Part shown: piece by piece, positions 43,938 through 53,515 of the stretch
Layout of the letters: the number at the start of each line of letters is the position of its first letter
How positions within the stretch are numbered: position 1 is the first letter of the stretch
Assembly: GCF_002250055.1 (NCBI RefSeq)
Contig: NZ_CP018866.1
Location: 1,542,501-1,606,500, forward strand
DNA from: Sutcliffiella cohnii
Lineage (GTDB): Bacteria > Bacillota > Bacilli > Bacillales > Bacillaceae_I
Direction: 5' to 3'
Length of the DNA: 64,000 nucleotides
Translations under genes and position numbers: made by a program
The notes under the pieces: model-generated
What the model was told of the DNA's origin: nothing
The model's database searches: none
What the model saw: only the letters and a program-made list of their open reading frames with translations

Positions 43938-44125
43938 GTTCGGTGATAAATAAAAAGCGTTCGTTGATAAATAAAGCGGGTTCGGTGATAAATAAAAGGC
44001 GTTCGGTGATAAATAAAAAGCGGTCGGTGATAAATAAAACGAGTTCAGTGATAAACAAAAAGCGGTCGGTGATAAATAAATCGAGTTCGGTGATAAATAA
44101 AAATACGAGGTTGTTAAATAATTGC
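43938..44125. repeat. Array of about 21-bp units (GATAAATAAA type)
   Basis: Eight units of GTTCGGTGATAAATAAA plus a four-base variable linker and one TTGTTAAATAA unit. The linkers are AAGC, GCGG, AGGC, AAGCG, ACGA, AAGCG, TCGA and so on. It lies between copC and the gene at 44226. Frames through it (SVINKKR-type on plus; FITDRFL- and YLSPNAF-type on minus) are repeat translations, not genes. Confidence 0.85.
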
Positions 44126-44225
44126 TCGGATACAACCATTTTTTGATTCATACTATGTAATTATTGATTTAAATCGACAGAGAGACAGTGTTTATCCAAC
44201 TGTTGACCCATCCCTCTGACCCATT

Positions 44226-44447
44226 TTAAACAAACTCTAGCCACAATTCTAATTGTTTAGCAGCTTCGGAGTTTAATGTTCTTATTGGATCAAGTAAAAT
44301 TTCTCCTTGTTGGCGTTTTATTTCTTTTGCTAAAAGAGGGATGTCTTCCAGTAAGCCAAAGTCGATTAAATTGCTTAATGCATTCATTCGAAAATACTCA
44401 TTTTCCAACGTGTTAATTTCGAAGTATTCCAGCAACATTTCCACCAT
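44226..44447 (-). CDS. Small hypothetical protein
   Basis: This 73-residue helical, acidic protein (LLEYFEINTLENEYFRM..IPLLAKEIKRQQG) looks coding, with a sensible composition, but has a weak ribosome site. It may be the end of a longer broken gene. It lies next to a GTCCCTC-like repeat (44173-44222). Confidence 0.4.
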   Translation of the reverse strand: MVEMLLEYFEINTLENEYFRMNALSNLIDFGLLEDIPLLAKEIKRQQGEILLDPIRTLNSEAAKQLELWLEFV

Positions 44448-44618
44448 AATATCTAGAGGGTATTATCTCAAGTATATCTCTCCCTTATTTTTAGATTAGG
44501 GTATAAGGTCACTTGGTTATTTTAACACAATATCAGAATATTGGGATAAATACTCTCCATTTTAGAATTAATCGTTTATAATTGGATTATTAGTGGACTA
44601 TTTTTTCAGGAGGATTTT

Positions 44619-44972
44619 ATGGAATTTTACGCATTCAACAAAGAAAATGGTAAAGAAATAACGCAATTCAATTCGCACTTTATTATGGCTCGTATTATAC
44701 AAACGAATATGAAAGCAAATATAGGATGTATGCACTTAGACCGAGACGGAATAGTCGGTTATCATCAGGCAGTAGTCCCGCAGTTGTTGCTCGTAGTAGG
44801 TGGAGAAGGTTATGTACGCAATGGTAAAGAAGAGTATTTTAAAGTTGTGCCTGGAGATGCGGTTTTTTGGGAGAAAGACGAGTGGCATGAAACGAAAACG
44901 GATGTTGGGCTAACTGCTATTGTCATCGAGAGTGGGGAGTTAAATCCTGGTTTATTTATGCCGAAAAAGTAA
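44619..44972 (+). CDS. Cupin-domain protein
   Basis: This 117-residue single-domain cupin has a metal site spread over YHQAVVPQLLLVVGGEGYVRNGKE (first motif) and PGDAVFWEKDEWHET (second motif, with His). Small cupins bind a metal and act as isomerases, dioxygenases or sensors; the substrate is unknown. CAGGAGG lies seven bases before the ATG. Confidence 0.8.
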   Translation: MEFYAFNKENGKEITQFNSHFIMARIIQTNMKANIGCMHLDRDGIVGYHQAVVPQLLLVVGGEGYVRNGKEEYFKVVPGDAVFWEKDEWHETKTDVGLTAIVIESGELNPGLFMPKK

Positions 44973-45095
44973 TAGTTTGTTGGGATGAATTAATCACCTT
45001 AAAAATCCCATAAACATCCACTATCTATTACCCTAAAAAGTTATTAATATTATGTTGCTAGGCACACTAGTAATTTACTTTTTGGGGGAAATGAA

Positions 45096-47498
45096 TTGAA
45101 AAAAGTAACTTCGATTCTATTAATTTTATTATTAGCTTTTTCAAGTTTTCCTATACAAAACTTCCACGCAAGTGCACAAACTACTCAACAACCTAATGTT
45201 TCCGTTAAATTAGTAAACTATTTAGGTAACGTTCATGAGCTTACCATTAATTTCACAGGCAACTATGTTTTAAATAATAATATTCAAATTGAGAACGGAA
45301 AAACGTATCGCTTAAGAAATGAGGGTGGTTCGCTTGTCCTTATGGAAGGCACTACTCGCATTCACACGTTTAACGAATTTTCGTTTGTTCCTAGTATATA
45401 CAATGAAGAACATCGTATTCGCATTAACAATCGTCCTTATTTAGGAACGATCCGTTTTGTTGCGGAAGGTTCTTTTGTAAGACCAATAAACACAATCCCA
45501 GTGGAAGACTACCTTAAAGGGGTTGTTCCATCTGAAATGCCAGCTTCATGGAATGTAGAAGCATTAAAGGCACAAGCAGTTGCTGCCCGTACGTATGTAG
45601 CAATGCAAGGAAATAAAGTGATTGACGATACAATTAATTTCCAAGTGTATGCTGGGTACGCTTGGCATGCAAATAGCACTAGAGCTGTTAATGAAACAAC
45701 CGGCCAAACATTAATGCATAACGGAAGATACATTTCTGCAGTTTACTCTTCCAGTAACGGTGGAAAAACGGAATCAAATGCAAACGTTTGGGGCGGGACA
45801 AGTCTTTCTTATTTGCCAATAAAAGACGACCCGTATGATTCAATAGATGCTTGGAATTTCACCATTAATAAAACACAAATTGACACATCCAATTTAAACT
45901 TATCAACTCCTGAAACGTGGTGGTCGCAAACGAGAGAACGTGACACTACGATACCAAACAATATTAAAACGTGGCTGTATAACAATGGATACTCCAATAC
46001 AGAAATTAAAATCGTCTCGATTCCAACGATGAAATTTTCCGATCAACTAACATCAGGTGGACGTGTTAGAAATGGCGATATTACTGTTCATTTCTTTGTT
46101 CGCTCCCTTGCTACGAAAGATTTTGTAAGAAATACAGATGGTACGATTAGACTCCATACTGTTGAATTTAAAAACACATCAGCACAACGAATTCGTGCAA
46201 TGATTGGAATTAATTTAATCCGCAGTTATTTAGTAGACAGTGTAAGAGAAACCAATACTTCCATCGTAGTGAATGGTCGAGGGTGGGGCCATGGTGTTGG
46301 TATGAGCCAATGGGGTGCAAAAGGAATGGCGGATCGTGGATTTAAGGTTGCAGAAATACTGCAATTTTATTTTCCTGGAACAACATTAACGCCAGTTATC
46401 CAATATGCAGCACACCCAGTAAGTAATGTTCAAGAGCAAGTGACACCACTCCAAATAACAAACGAGCGCGTTGAATATGACGCTAAAAATGACCAAATAA
46501 TTATTAGATACTCCTTAAATCAAGATGCACCTGTAACAATTACAGTGCGAGATTCGGCAAATAAAGTTGTTACGACACTCATTCGTGATGTTACGAGAAA
46601 GGCCGGGGACCTTGCCCAGTTTTGGACAGTCACTTCTGTCCCTAATGGTACTTATTCTTATACGATAGAAGCAAAAAATTCGTCAGGTCAAACTGTAAGT
46701 GCAAACGTACAACACATTCTAGCTAAAGCTACGCAACAAACTGTTCAACCAGTTGTAACAGAGCCTGCTCCAGAGCAAGTTAGTCAACCGAAAGAGCAAC
46801 CAGCTACAAGTGAGCCAATAGCTCAACCGAAAGAGCAACCGGTAGCGAGTCAACCAGTAGCTCAACCAGCGCCACCAAAAGTTACTACGCCACCTGCAAC
46901 TGTACAAGCTAAGCCGAAAACACCTTCAGTAGCTGCTGTTGGTACGCGTGTTACAGGGAAAGTGAACGTTAATGTAGCAAACATTAGGAAGTCAGCATCA
47001 ACTTCATCTACGATTGTTGGAAAAGCAAAAAGAAATCAAAACGTAAATATATTAGGTAGAACTGGTGAGTTTTATCAAGTTCAGGCAGGATCCGTTCGAG
47101 GCTTTATACACGTTAATTTACTAACAATTAATCAAAAGCTATCTAACAAAGATCATATAACAGTTGTTATAAATGGAAGAGTTGCAAATATGCAAGGAAA
47201 TGCATTAGTTCGTAATAATACACTGTACGTTCCATTAAAAGGGGTAGCAGATAATTTTAAAATGAGCTATCAATGGAATAAAAAAACGAACAGAATAACA
47301 ATTAAAGACAAGCGTTCCAATGCAATAATGGACGTAAACAATCGAAACGCTACGGTTAACGGGAAAAAAGTAAAAATAACACATGCACCTCAAACAATTA
47401 ATTCTCGAGTGTATGCTTCGTTACGAACAGTAAACGAAACTACTCAAGCGAAAACACATTGGGATTCTAAAGCAAGAATCGTATGGATTACTAGGTAA
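45096..47498 (+). CDS. SpoIID/LytB-domain protein with SH3 and copper-amine-oxidase-N-like domains
   Basis: This 800-residue secreted protein has a signal peptide (about residues 1-27) and a SpoIID/LytB domain (about 85-430: VEDYLKGVVPSEMPASWNVEALKAQAVAARTY and GRGWGHGVGMSQWGAKGMA). SpoIID proteins cut the glycan of peptidoglycan during engulfment or outgrowth. An Ig/FlgD-like beta domain follows (450-545), then a Pro/Gln/Glu repeat linker (QPKEQP, 550-635), an SH3-like wall domain (VNVANIRKSAS, 637-695) and a C-terminal copper amine oxidase N-like domain (VVINGRVANMQGNALVRNN, YVPLKGVAD). The start is TTG after TTGGGGGAAATGAA. Confidence 0.85.
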   Translation: MKKVTSILLILLLAFSSFPIQNFHASAQTTQQPNVSVKLVNYLGNVHELTINFTGNYVLNNNIQIENGKTYRLRNEGGSLVLMEGTTRIHTFNEFSFVPSIYNEEHRIRINNRPYLGTIRFVAEGSFVRPINTIPVEDYLKGVVPSEMPASWNVEALKAQAVAARTYVAMQGNKVIDDTINFQVYAGYAWHANSTRAVNETTGQTLMHNGRYISAVYSSSNGGKTESNANVWGGTSLSYLPIKDDPYDSIDAWNFTINKTQIDTSNLNLSTPETWWSQTRERDTTIPNNIKTWLYNNGYSNTEIKIVSIPTMKFSDQLTSGGRVRNGDITVHFFVRSLATKDFVRNTDGTIRLHTVEFKNTSAQRIRAMIGINLIRSYLVDSVRETNTSIVVNGRGWGHGVGMSQWGAKGMADRGFKVAEILQFYFPGTTLTPVIQYAAHPVSNVQEQVTPLQITNERVEYDAKNDQIIIRYSLNQDAPVTITVRDSANKVVTTLIRDVTRKAGDLAQFWTVTSVPNGTYSYTIEAKNSSGQTVSANVQHILAKATQQTVQPVVTEPAPEQVSQPKEQPATSEPIAQPKEQPVASQPVAQPAPPKVTTPPATVQAKPKTPSVAAVGTRVTGKVNVNVANIRKSASTSSTIVGKAKRNQNVNILGRTGEFYQVQAGSVRGFIHVNLLTINQKLSNKDHITVVINGRVANMQGNALVRNNTLYVPLKGVADNFKMSYQWNKKTNRITIKDKRSNAIMDVNNRNATVNGKKVKITHAPQTINSRVYASLRTVNETTQAKTHWDSKARIVWITR

Positions 47499-47566
47499 GA
47501 TGAAAAAGGATGGACAAGGTATTTCTTGTTCATCCTTTTTTTGGTGGACGAGTGACCTGTTTCTCT

Positions 47567-47875
47567 TATTAAATAAATCGAATTCGGTGAAAAATAAAAA
47601 GCGGTCGTTGATAAATAAAGTGAGTTCGGTGATAAATAAAATACGGTTGTTGATAAATAAAGTGAGTTCGGTGAAAAATAAAAAGCGGTCGTTGATAAAT
47701 AAATGGAGTTCGCTGATAAATAAAAAGCGGTCGTTGATAAATAAATCGAGCTCGGTGATAAAAAGCGGTCGTTGATAAATAAATGGAGTTCGGTGATAAA
47801 TAAAAACCGGTTATTGATAAATAAATCGAGCTCGGTGATAAATAAATCGAATTCGTTGATAAATAACCAGAGTTG
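47567..47875. repeat. Array of about 21-bp units (GATAAATAAA type)
   Basis: About fourteen units alternate (G/A)TTCGGTGATAAATAAA and GGTCGTTGATAAATAAA with short linkers such as AAGC, GTGA, TGGA, TCGA. It begins right after a GTCC-type repeat. It is the largest array here, about 300 bases, between the SpoIID-type gene and the DUF3231 gene. Confidence 0.85.
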
Positions 47876-47974
47876 GTCGGCACAAGTTCACTTAAATTGT
47901 GCTAGATACACTATTTTTATCAGAGAATATAATTACATAAAAGGGATAAGTTAAGAAAAAGGAGGTATTATGTA

Positions 47975-48970
47975 TTGAGCGAAAAATCCGAAATTGTTAA
48001 ATTAACAAGTGCAGAAATTGCTGCCCTTTGGACCTCTTATATGAATATAAATGTTGTCATTTGTTTCATGGCTCACTTTTTAGAAACTTGTGATGATCCC
48101 GATATTCTTGCAATTTTGAAGGAGTCTAATCAATTAGCCCGAAAACACGAAACTGAACTAGAACAGTTATTTACAAAAGAAAAAATTGTTATTCCTACTG
48201 GGTTTAAAGTGGAAAAACATGTTGTCTCTCATGCACCAAAGCTGTTTTCGGACGTGTTTTACATACAATCTGTTTTACAAATGAGTCAATTTGGAGTTGC
48301 TACACATACAGCGAACCTTACCATTTCGGCTAGGGAAGATATAAGGAAAATGTTTAAGAAATTCATTGATGATATCAGATAGTTATAACAAGGTTGTAAA
48401 TTGTATGCAAGAAAAAGGGATTTATATAAGAATGCCGTCTATGAATTATCCATCGGACGTGGATTTTATTAATAAAGAAAGTATTCTGACGGGCTGGTTC
48501 GGAAGAAAGCGACCATTATTAGCAATGGAAGTTACTCATTTAGCGCTAATGCCAATCAAAATAATATGGGAAAAGTCATATGTACTGGATTTTCACAAGT
48601 AACGCAAGATCGCGAAATACAAAATTTCTTTCTAAGAGGGAAGCAATTATGTAAGCAGATATCAACAACTATATATGATATTTTGGAAGAAAATGATGTG
48701 CCTCTCGGAATGTCTTCGGATCAAAACTTAACAAAGTCTACGGTGGCACCTTTTTCTGAACAGTTTATGTTATATGTTATCGGCATTCTTTCTGGTCTAG
48801 GTCTTTCTGGGTATGGTGCGGGATTATCCACCACTATGCGAAGAGATATTAGTGCCATGTATGCAAGTTTTATTACTAAAACTGGCGCTTTTGTGGAAGA
48901 TGGTTTGAACTTAATGATTGAAAGAGAATGGATGGAGCAGCCTCCAAAAATAGCAGACCGAAAAGGGTAA
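47975..48970 (+). pseudogene. DUF3231 family protein with two frameshifts
   Basis: Three overlapping frames make one DUF3231 protein of about 330 residues: 47975-48382 (TSAEIAALWTSYMNINV), then 48366-48602 (CMQEKGIYIRMPSMNYP), then 48566-48970 (ICTGFSQVTQDREIQNFF). The first break lies near 48378 (GATATCAGATAG) and the second near 48570 (AAAATAATATGG); together they restore the first frame. DUF3231 proteins have a ferritin-like helix bundle, in two copies. Ribosome site AAGGAGG before a TTG/ATG start. Confidence 0.75.
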
Positions 48971-49069
48971 TGTGGACAAAGGTTTCTTTGTCCATTTATT
49001 TGTGTACGTTGAAATCTATAAAAGAAAAGAATAGGCTGACTAGAATAACAGCAACTGATATACTTAGAA

Positions 49070-49137
49070 AAAGTAGACAGAGGGTTCCTTTTTCATCCAT
49101 TTTTTGGTGGGACACGGGACCTGTCCCTCTGTCCACA
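49070..49137. repeat. Dispersed inverted repeat (GTCCCTC family)
   Basis: GACAGAGGG and CCCTCTGTC arms around CATTTTTTGGTGGGACACGG. It precedes the MFS gene at 49165, covering the end of the DUF3231 transcript. Confidence 0.75.
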
Positions 49138-49164
49138 ATAATAGATGAATTGAGGTCCTAACTA

Positions 49165-50475
49165 ATGGCTGGTAAGTCTTTTCAATTAAATAAGAGTTAC
49201 ATAGATTCTGAAGAAAAACAAAGGATGTTATATAAACGAACGTTAATAATTGTGAGTATTTCACAGATTTTTGGTGGGGCAGGATTAGCAGCTGGTATTA
49301 CCGTTGGGGCTATTCTTGCACAGCAGATGCTTGGAACAGATGCATTTGCTGGACTGCCTACGGCTTTATTTACGTTAGGATCCGCAGCGGCGGCCTTAGT
49401 CGTAGGAAGACTTTCGCAACGTTATGGTCGTAGGACGGGACTAGCAGCTGGTTTTATAGTAGGTGGACTTGGAGCAATTGGAGTTATTATTGCAGCAATA
49501 ATTAATAGTGTATTTCTATTATTTATTTCCCTGTTTATTTATGGTTCAGGGACCGCTACTAATTTACAAGCTCGTTATGCTGGTACGGACTTAGCAACTA
49601 GTAAACAGCGAGCAAAAGCTATAAGTCTTACGATGGTGTTTACCACATTTGGTGCAGTTGCTGGTCCAAACTTAGTAAATGTCATGGGGAATATTGCTGT
49701 ATCAATTGGAGTTCCATCACTTGCTGGACCTTTCATTTTATCGGGTGTAGCATATATTCTAGCAGGTCTTGTCCTTTACATCATGCTTCGCCCAGATCCG
49801 TTAATTATTGCTAGAATGATAGAATCATCTAAACGAGAACAAAATGTGAATGTGCAAACAGTTTCATTTGACCAAGTGGAAAATAAAAGAGGTGTTATCG
49901 TCGGTGCGACTATTATGGTTCTTACTCAAATCGTAATGGTGGCAATAATGACGATGACCCCAGTTCATATGCAACATCATGGTCATGGCTTAGGGGCAGT
50001 AGGACTTGTTATTGGTTTTCATATAGGGGCAATGTATCTCCCTTCACTCGTTACAGGATTTCTAGTAGATAAATTGGGGCGTACTGTAATGGCCATTGCT
50101 GCTGGTACTACATTGCTTCTAGCTGGATTAGTGGGAGCTTTTGCACCTGGAGATTCAATGGTCCTTCTAATAATTGCTCTGTCATTACTAGGATTAGGTT
50201 GGAATTTTGGTTTAATCAGCGGGACTGCACTTATTGTTGACTCCACTGAATTTTCAACACGAGCCAAAACGCAAGGTAAAGTAGATGTTTTAATTGCACT
50301 ATCCGGTGCTGGTGGGGGAGCACTATCCGGAATGGTCGTCGCTGGCTCAAGTTACACAACCTTATCCTTAGTTGGTGGAATTTTATCCTTGTTACTCGTT
50401 CCAGTAGTAGTCTGGTCTCGAAGAGCAAAAAAAGCTGAAATAAATGTCCAAACTAAAGGAACAAATGTAGGATAG
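49165..50475 (+). CDS. MFS transporter
   Basis: This 436-residue protein has twelve helices. The motif near residues 80-93 (VVGRLSQRYGRRTGLAAG) is the loop 2-3 MFS signature, and VTGFLVDKLGRTVM repeats it in the second half. It has an acidic central loop and His-rich HMQHHGHGLG before helix 8. It is of the drug:H+ antiporter or sugar-permease kind; the substrate is unknown. The ribosome site is GAGGTCC before an ATG. Confidence 0.85.
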   Translation: MAGKSFQLNKSYIDSEEKQRMLYKRTLIIVSISQIFGGAGLAAGITVGAILAQQMLGTDAFAGLPTALFTLGSAAAALVVGRLSQRYGRRTGLAAGFIVGGLGAIGVIIAAIINSVFLLFISLFIYGSGTATNLQARYAGTDLATSKQRAKAISLTMVFTTFGAVAGPNLVNVMGNIAVSIGVPSLAGPFILSGVAYILAGLVLYIMLRPDPLIIARMIESSKREQNVNVQTVSFDQVENKRGVIVGATIMVLTQIVMVAIMTMTPVHMQHHGHGLGAVGLVIGFHIGAMYLPSLVTGFLVDKLGRTVMAIAAGTTLLLAGLVGAFAPGDSMVLLIIALSLLGLGWNFGLISGTALIVDSTEFSTRAKTQGKVDVLIALSGAGGGALSGMVVAGSSYTTLSLVGGILSLLLVPVVVWSRRAKKAEINVQTKGTNVG

Positions 50476-50476
50476 T

Positions 50477-50553
50477 TGTGGACAGAGGTGTGGACATAGG
50501 GACAGGTCCCTTGTCCATCCATTATTTGGTAGGTAGTGACCTGTCACCATGAC
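50477..50553. repeat. Dispersed inverted repeat (GTCCCT family)
   Basis: GGACAGAGG..GGGACAGGTCCC..GACCTGTC in a loose arrangement right after the MFS stop, probably serving as its terminator. Confidence 0.6.
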
Positions 50554-50735
50554 CAACCTTCTTTATATACAACGAAAACATACCGTAAAGAGAGTGCATA
50601 GATCATATTCTCTTTGTGGTTTTTTTAGTTACTATATAGTAAGGAATCAAAGTTGCCGCTCAGAAAGAAATATGAAAATATTGACAGTATAATCCAATTG
50701 AGTTAGTGTTTCAATTATTGAAAGGGGAAAGGGTT

Positions 50736-51575
50736 ATGCATTTAAAAAATTTAGCAGCCGAGATAGCAAAAATATATAAGATTAATCCAAAAGTTGAAGC
50801 TGTTTTACTAGGAGGTTCTGTATCAAGGAATTGGGAGGATAAGTATTCCGATGTTGAATTGTTCGTTTTTTGGAAAGAACGACCATCAGATGAGGATAGG
50901 AGAACTCCAATCAAAAAGGTAAAAGGAGATATTATCGACTTTCACCCATTCGAAGATGAAGAATGGTCTGAAACGTATACAACTGAAGGGGTTAAATTAG
51001 AAATAAGTAATTTCTTAACACATACAATAAACAAGATAATAGATGATGTCACAATATCATTTGACACGGATTTAGATAAGCAATGTATCGTAGCAACGGT
51101 TCACGATGGAGTTTCACTGAGTGGAGATTTAGTGAATAAAAATATGAAGGAAAAAGTAAATAACTACCCAGTAGAACTAAGTATAGCAATGATAGAAGAA
51201 TATATTCATTTAGGAAACAGATGGAATAATCGCGAGGCACTGCTCAACCGGAAAGATTGGTTAATGCTCTATAAAGTAATGGTAGATGTTCAGACAAATG
51301 TGATGGGAATGTTATTCGGTTTAAATCGGCAATACGTGCATCATCCTGCATTTAAATGGCAAAAACAATCACTACAATCAATGAATATTACCCCAGAAAA
51401 TATAGTAAATCGGTTAGATTCCATCTTTCTGGATCACCCTTCCAATTCCGTAAAAGAATTAGAAGTCATAATTGGAGACGTATATGAGCTTATCCAACGT
51501 GAATATCCTCAAATAGAATTATCCTCGGTTATCGATAAATCGTTATTTTTAAGGCCGAAACAAGAAACAAAATAA
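50736..51575 (+). CDS. Nucleotidyltransferase-domain protein
   Basis: This 279-residue protein has the polymerase-beta-like minimal nucleotidyltransferase motif LLGGSVSRNWEDKYSDVEL (GGS..R..DxxSDxE) and a C-terminal helical part (IHLGNRWNNREALLNRKDWLMLYKVMVDVQTN). Such proteins move NMP onto small molecules (aminoglycosides, for example) or proteins. The frame begins at 50706, but GAAAGGGGAAAGGG before the ATG at 50736 decides the start. Confidence 0.75.
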   Translation: MHLKNLAAEIAKIYKINPKVEAVLLGGSVSRNWEDKYSDVELFVFWKERPSDEDRRTPIKKVKGDIIDFHPFEDEEWSETYTTEGVKLEISNFLTHTINKIIDDVTISFDTDLDKQCIVATVHDGVSLSGDLVNKNMKEKVNNYPVELSIAMIEEYIHLGNRWNNREALLNRKDWLMLYKVMVDVQTNVMGMLFGLNRQYVHHPAFKWQKQSLQSMNITPENIVNRLDSIFLDHPSNSVKELEVIIGDVYELIQREYPQIELSSVIDKSLFLRPKQETK

Positions 51576-51609
51576 TTGCTACTGAAAGAGAGGATAGAAT
51601 AAGGTGCAT

Positions 51610-51861
51610 ATGAATAATAGAAAGCTGTTTATTATTTTATCCTTCCTCTGTTTTTTAATAGGAATTGCAACGTGGATACCTAACTTTTTGTTTCAGTACG
51701 GGTATGGCTATTGGCTTCTAACTTTTATCATCAATCCAATTGGGATTATATTTGGATACCTCGGAAAAAGCAAAGTTGCAATAATATTAAATATAATTAT
51801 GACATTTAGCTTTTTTATTTTAATGTTCATCGGCTCTTTAATAGAAGCGGTTTATAGTTAA
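51610..51861 (+). CDS. Small membrane protein
   Basis: This 83-residue protein has three helices (about residues 6-24, 31-48 and 56-76). Two starts are possible, GTG 51604 and ATG 51610; neither has a strong ribosome site. It is one of a run of small genes. No family recognised. Confidence 0.6.
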   Translation: MNNRKLFIILSFLCFLIGIATWIPNFLFQYGYGYWLLTFIINPIGIIFGYLGKSKVAIILNIIMTFSFFILMFIGSLIEAVYS

Positions 51862-51892
51862 CAAAAATAGAATTTAAGTTAGGGGGAGAGAG

Positions 51893-52102
51893 ATGCAAAA
51901 TAATAAAGAAAATAAAAATCGTAAATTAGAAAACTATTTAGTGTACGGAATGGTTTCTGGATTATTTGGTGGCTCGATATTAAGTACGATTGGGATGATG
52001 ATAGGTAACTCTTTTATTCAAATTGCTGGAATTGGAGTAGGTTTTTCTTTAGGAATGACGATAGGTGCTTTGCTGTATTACTTTAAAAATGGAAATAGTT
52101 AA
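51893..52102 (+). CDS. Small membrane protein with two helices
   Basis: This 69-residue protein has a polar Asn/Lys-rich start (NNKENKNRKLENY) and two Gly-rich helices (GMVSGLFGGSILSTIGMMIG, GIGVGFSLGMTIGALLYYF). AGGGGGAGAG lies seven bases before the ATG. Function unknown. Confidence 0.65.
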   Translation: MQNNKENKNRKLENYLVYGMVSGLFGGSILSTIGMMIGNSFIQIAGIGVGFSLGMTIGALLYYFKNGNS

Positions 52103-52168
52103 ATGATTTTGGTGTGAAGATGCAAAATGACATGAGTACACCCTGGACATTGAGAAAGGAAAATTTTA

Positions 52169-52456
52169 ATGGATGATCAATTAAATTATAATGATGTTCC
52201 TGCAGGTGAGAATATTAGCTATGAACATCTGTTATTTTATCTAGAACAAGGAAGAGAAATTGAATTTGTTTATAAAGAGAACGAATATTTTATTTCTAAT
52301 TCATCAGAAGGAAGAGCTATATGGGATGGAAAAGCGAGGATAAGCAGTGGGATTAGCAATAATTATATAACTCTAATAGAATCAACAAATATAGAAGGTA
52401 TTCCTCTAATCGATCTAATTAAACAAAATCAAATCAATATAACTACTGTTTTTTAA
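52169..52456 (+). CDS. Small soluble hypothetical protein
   Basis: This 95-residue protein includes ISYEHLLFYLEQGREIEFVYKENEYFISNS, typical of small Bacillus immunity-like or YolD-like proteins, but I cannot name the family. AGAAAGGA lies before the ATG. A strong terminator follows. Confidence 0.6.
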   Translation: MDDQLNYNDVPAGENISYEHLLFYLEQGREIEFVYKENEYFISNSSEGRAIWDGKARISSGISNNYITLIESTNIEGIPLIDLIKQNQINITTVF

Positions 52457-52484
52457 AATTACTATTAGTCTACATGTCTATGTT

Positions 52485-52530
52485 TCACACCCTCCCATTT
52501 GAGCTGATTAGCCCGGATTGGAGGGTGTGA
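52485..52530 (+). terminator. Intrinsic terminator
   Basis: TCACACCCTCC and GGAGGGTGTGA pair perfectly (11 base pairs), followed by TTTTTTT. The following bases to 52799 hold no gene I can support. Confidence 0.9.
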
Positions 52531-52799
52531 TTTTTTTACTTCAATTGTTCATCATAATACTCCTTATGTCATCCACCTATATTAAAAACGACTCTTTTGC
52601 TTTGTTCGATCCGATTATTAACCTAACTAACCTTTTACTATTAAAAAGAAATATTCTTCTAGGAATATTTTAGGACTTTTGTAGGAGGATGAGGTATGAT
52701 GTTTAATACAATTAATGTATAAAACTAGTAGAATTTTCTGTACCACTCTTTTAATTTACATCAATGCGGTCAATTTTACCTACAAAAGGAGAGAGAATT

Positions 52800-53264
52800 T
52801 TGTATAGAGGGGATATTAAAAAACTAGCATTACCTTTCATGATTGTTCTTCTTTTTTTAACAGTTGCTTTCACTTCTATAATCAATTTTGGTATGAAAGA
52901 TTCAGCTGCATCCCAAGAAATTAAGCAAGGAGTAAATCAAGTTATTGAAGAAGATATGGTTAAAACATCTGTTGGTCATATAGAGGTAATGGAAGACGAG
53001 AGTTTAAAAGATGGTAGTTATATTGTGACATCTCACCTGAAATATGAGAATCCGAACATCGATGAAACGAAACAAATGATAGAAATTTATAGTGACCAGC
53101 TTGCGAACGAACTAGCGAATTATAATGTGAATAAAGTAACTGTATTCTGGGAAGTTCCTCATATACAAAAAGATGACAATTTAGCTAGATTCCATTTTCA
53201 AAGAAATGGTGAAAAAATTCAGATGAAAGAACGTTGGTTTGCGCTTTCTTTTAAAGATACATAA
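52800..53264 (+). CDS. Membrane-anchored protein with an outer domain
   Basis: This protein of about 154 residues has one N-terminal helix (residues 10-28) and an acidic outer part. The frame runs back to 52764, but AAAAGGAGAG lies seven bases before the TTG at 52800, which is preferred. It precedes a small HTH gene by 39 bases. Function unknown. Confidence 0.6.
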   Translation: MYRGDIKKLALPFMIVLLFLTVAFTSIINFGMKDSAASQEIKQGVNQVIEEDMVKTSVGHIEVMEDESLKDGSYIVTSHLKYENPNIDETKQMIEIYSDQLANELANYNVNKVTVFWEVPHIQKDDNLARFHFQRNGEKIQMKERWFALSFKDT

Positions 53265-53303
53265 TTAGATATTCAACATAAACAGCGAGAAGGAAGGACA
53301 GTT

Positions 53304-53504
53304 ATGATTAACACGGTTGGCTATAACTTAAAAATGCTAAGGTATGAACGAAATTACACACAAAAATTAGTTGCAAAGGAAATGGGTGTCTCCGTACAAA
53401 AGATGAGTGCGATAGAGAGAAATAAGCAGGAAATAGATGAAGAATTACTAAAAAAACTTGCGGAATTTTATGGGGTACGTGAAGAAGATATATTAGGAGA
53501 ATAG
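53304..53504 (+). CDS. XRE-family helix-turn-helix regulator
   Basis: This 66-residue protein is just an HTH_3 domain: GYNLKMLRYERNYTQKLVAKEMGVSVQKMSAIERNKQEI, with helices 2-3 at about 20-40. It binds DNA as a dimer or acts as a small repressor. AAGGAAGGA lies before the ATG. It could be co-transcribed with the genes around it. Confidence 0.85.
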   Translation: MINTVGYNLKMLRYERNYTQKLVAKEMGVSVQKMSAIERNKQEIDEELLKKLAEFYGVREEDILGE

Positions 53505-53515
53505 GATAAGAAATA

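Noticed and set aside
43884..44151. Overlapping frames on both strands (SVINKKR-, FITDRFL- and YLSPNAF-type repeats) as coding genes
   Set aside because: They are translations of the 21-bp repeat array; the seven-residue period follows from 21 bases, all strands show it, and none has a convincing ribosome site. The same holds for frames in the arrays at 34233-34529, 41030-41261, 47500-47954 and 61770-62006.
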